This document shows positions 5,463 to 5,570 of a stretch of DNA of 5,570 nt, in pieces. Position numbers and translations under genes: made by a program. Position 1 is the first letter of the stretch. Every line of letters begins with the position of its first letter. The stretch comes from Rhodobacterales bacterium UBA3089 (GTDB taxonomy: Bacteria > Pseudomonadota > Alphaproteobacteria > Rhodobacterales > Rhodobacteraceae), in the NCBI GenBank assembly GCA_002367255.1, contig DFBD01000258.1, forward strand, positions 1 through 5,570, read 5' to 3'. The notes beneath the pieces are model-generated. The model did no database searches, had not been told where the DNA came from, and saw only the letters and a program-made list of their open reading frames with translations.

Positions 5463-5570
5463 TTACCTCAAGAAGTTCGTTAATGAAAGGTTCGATAAGC
5501 GAGTGGTAATCGTATAAATTGTCTGAAGCTGAACCTGTAAAGCTTCAAATTTTGTCGCTGCTTCATATGG
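5463..5570 (-). CDS. flgL: Flagellar hook-filament junction protein FlgL (partial, C-terminus)
   Basis: Only the last 35 codons lie in the window, read from the right edge to the TAA at 5463-5465: YEAATKFEALQVQLQTIY, then TITTRLSNLSLTNFLR. This amphipathic helix ending in an LSxLSLxNFLR-type tail is typical of the C-terminal D0 segment of the flagellin/FlgL family, which packs into the filament or junction core. FlgL is preferred over flagellin because the flgK-flgL-flgI order is, as I recall, usual in Rhodobacterales and flgI follows after 3 bases. FlgL joins the hook to the filament. A flagellin paralogue cannot be excluded from this fragment alone. Confidence 0.75.
   Translation of the reverse strand, partial: PYEAATKFEALQVQLQTIYTITTRLSNLSLTNFLR

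Noticed and set aside
4804..5517. 237-codon open frame on the plus strand
   Set aside because: It is antisense to flgI and the flgL tail. The Ser/Pro/Thr-rich product resembles nothing known, while flgI on the other strand is unmistakable.

Overview
The window looks like chromosomal DNA from an alphaproteobacterium of the order Rhodobacterales (Rhodobacter/Roseobacter relatives). The main reason is a complete RegB/RegA (PrrB/PrrA) redox two-component locus in the arrangement known from Rhodobacter: regB divergent from a SenC/PrrC-type SCO gene followed by regA. The Rieske and cytochrome b sequences also resemble the Rhodobacter bc1 complex residue for residue around the cofactor ligands. Base composition looks moderate by eye (not counted) rather than strongly GC-rich, which would suit a marine Roseobacter-type lineage better than Rhodobacter itself.

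Layout. (1) Positions 1-916, minus strand: the start of the petABC operon, with petA (Rieske iron-sulfur protein, TTG start) and the first third of petB (cytochrome b, running off the left edge). (2) 917-1075: divergent intergenic region with a candidate petABC promoter, an 18-bp dyad in the petA leader and a RegA-like dyad. (3) 1076-1522, plus: trmL, a SPOUT tRNA wobble-position 2'-O-methyltransferase. (4) 1525-2765, minus: regA, preceded by a SenC/PrrC SCO-family copper protein gene. (5) 2766-2887: divergent intergenic region. (6) 2888-4315, plus: regB, the membrane redox sensor kinase. (7) 4338-5570, minus: flgI (flagellar P-ring) and the last 35 codons of flgL, the end of a flagellar operon that meets regB tail to tail.

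How the genes fit together. RegB senses the redox state of the quinone pool and a cytosolic cysteine and controls phosphorylation of RegA. RegA regulates respiratory and, where present, photosynthetic operons. The bc1 operon is a known RegA target in Rhodobacter capsulatus and here lies next to the regulator, separated only by trmL. The SCO protein belongs to the copper-delivery family that serves cytochrome oxidase assembly and is part of the same locus in relatives. The flagellar genes appear to be an unrelated neighbouring cluster.

Every coding region belongs to a well-known family, and I see no mobile element, CRISPR array, RNA gene or novel multi-gene system. The points worth a second look are regulatory: the TTG start of petA with a strong ribosome binding site, dyads near petA, a possible leaderless start for regB followed by a strong hairpin in its early coding region, very tight convergent gene ends, and the absence of hvrA after regA.
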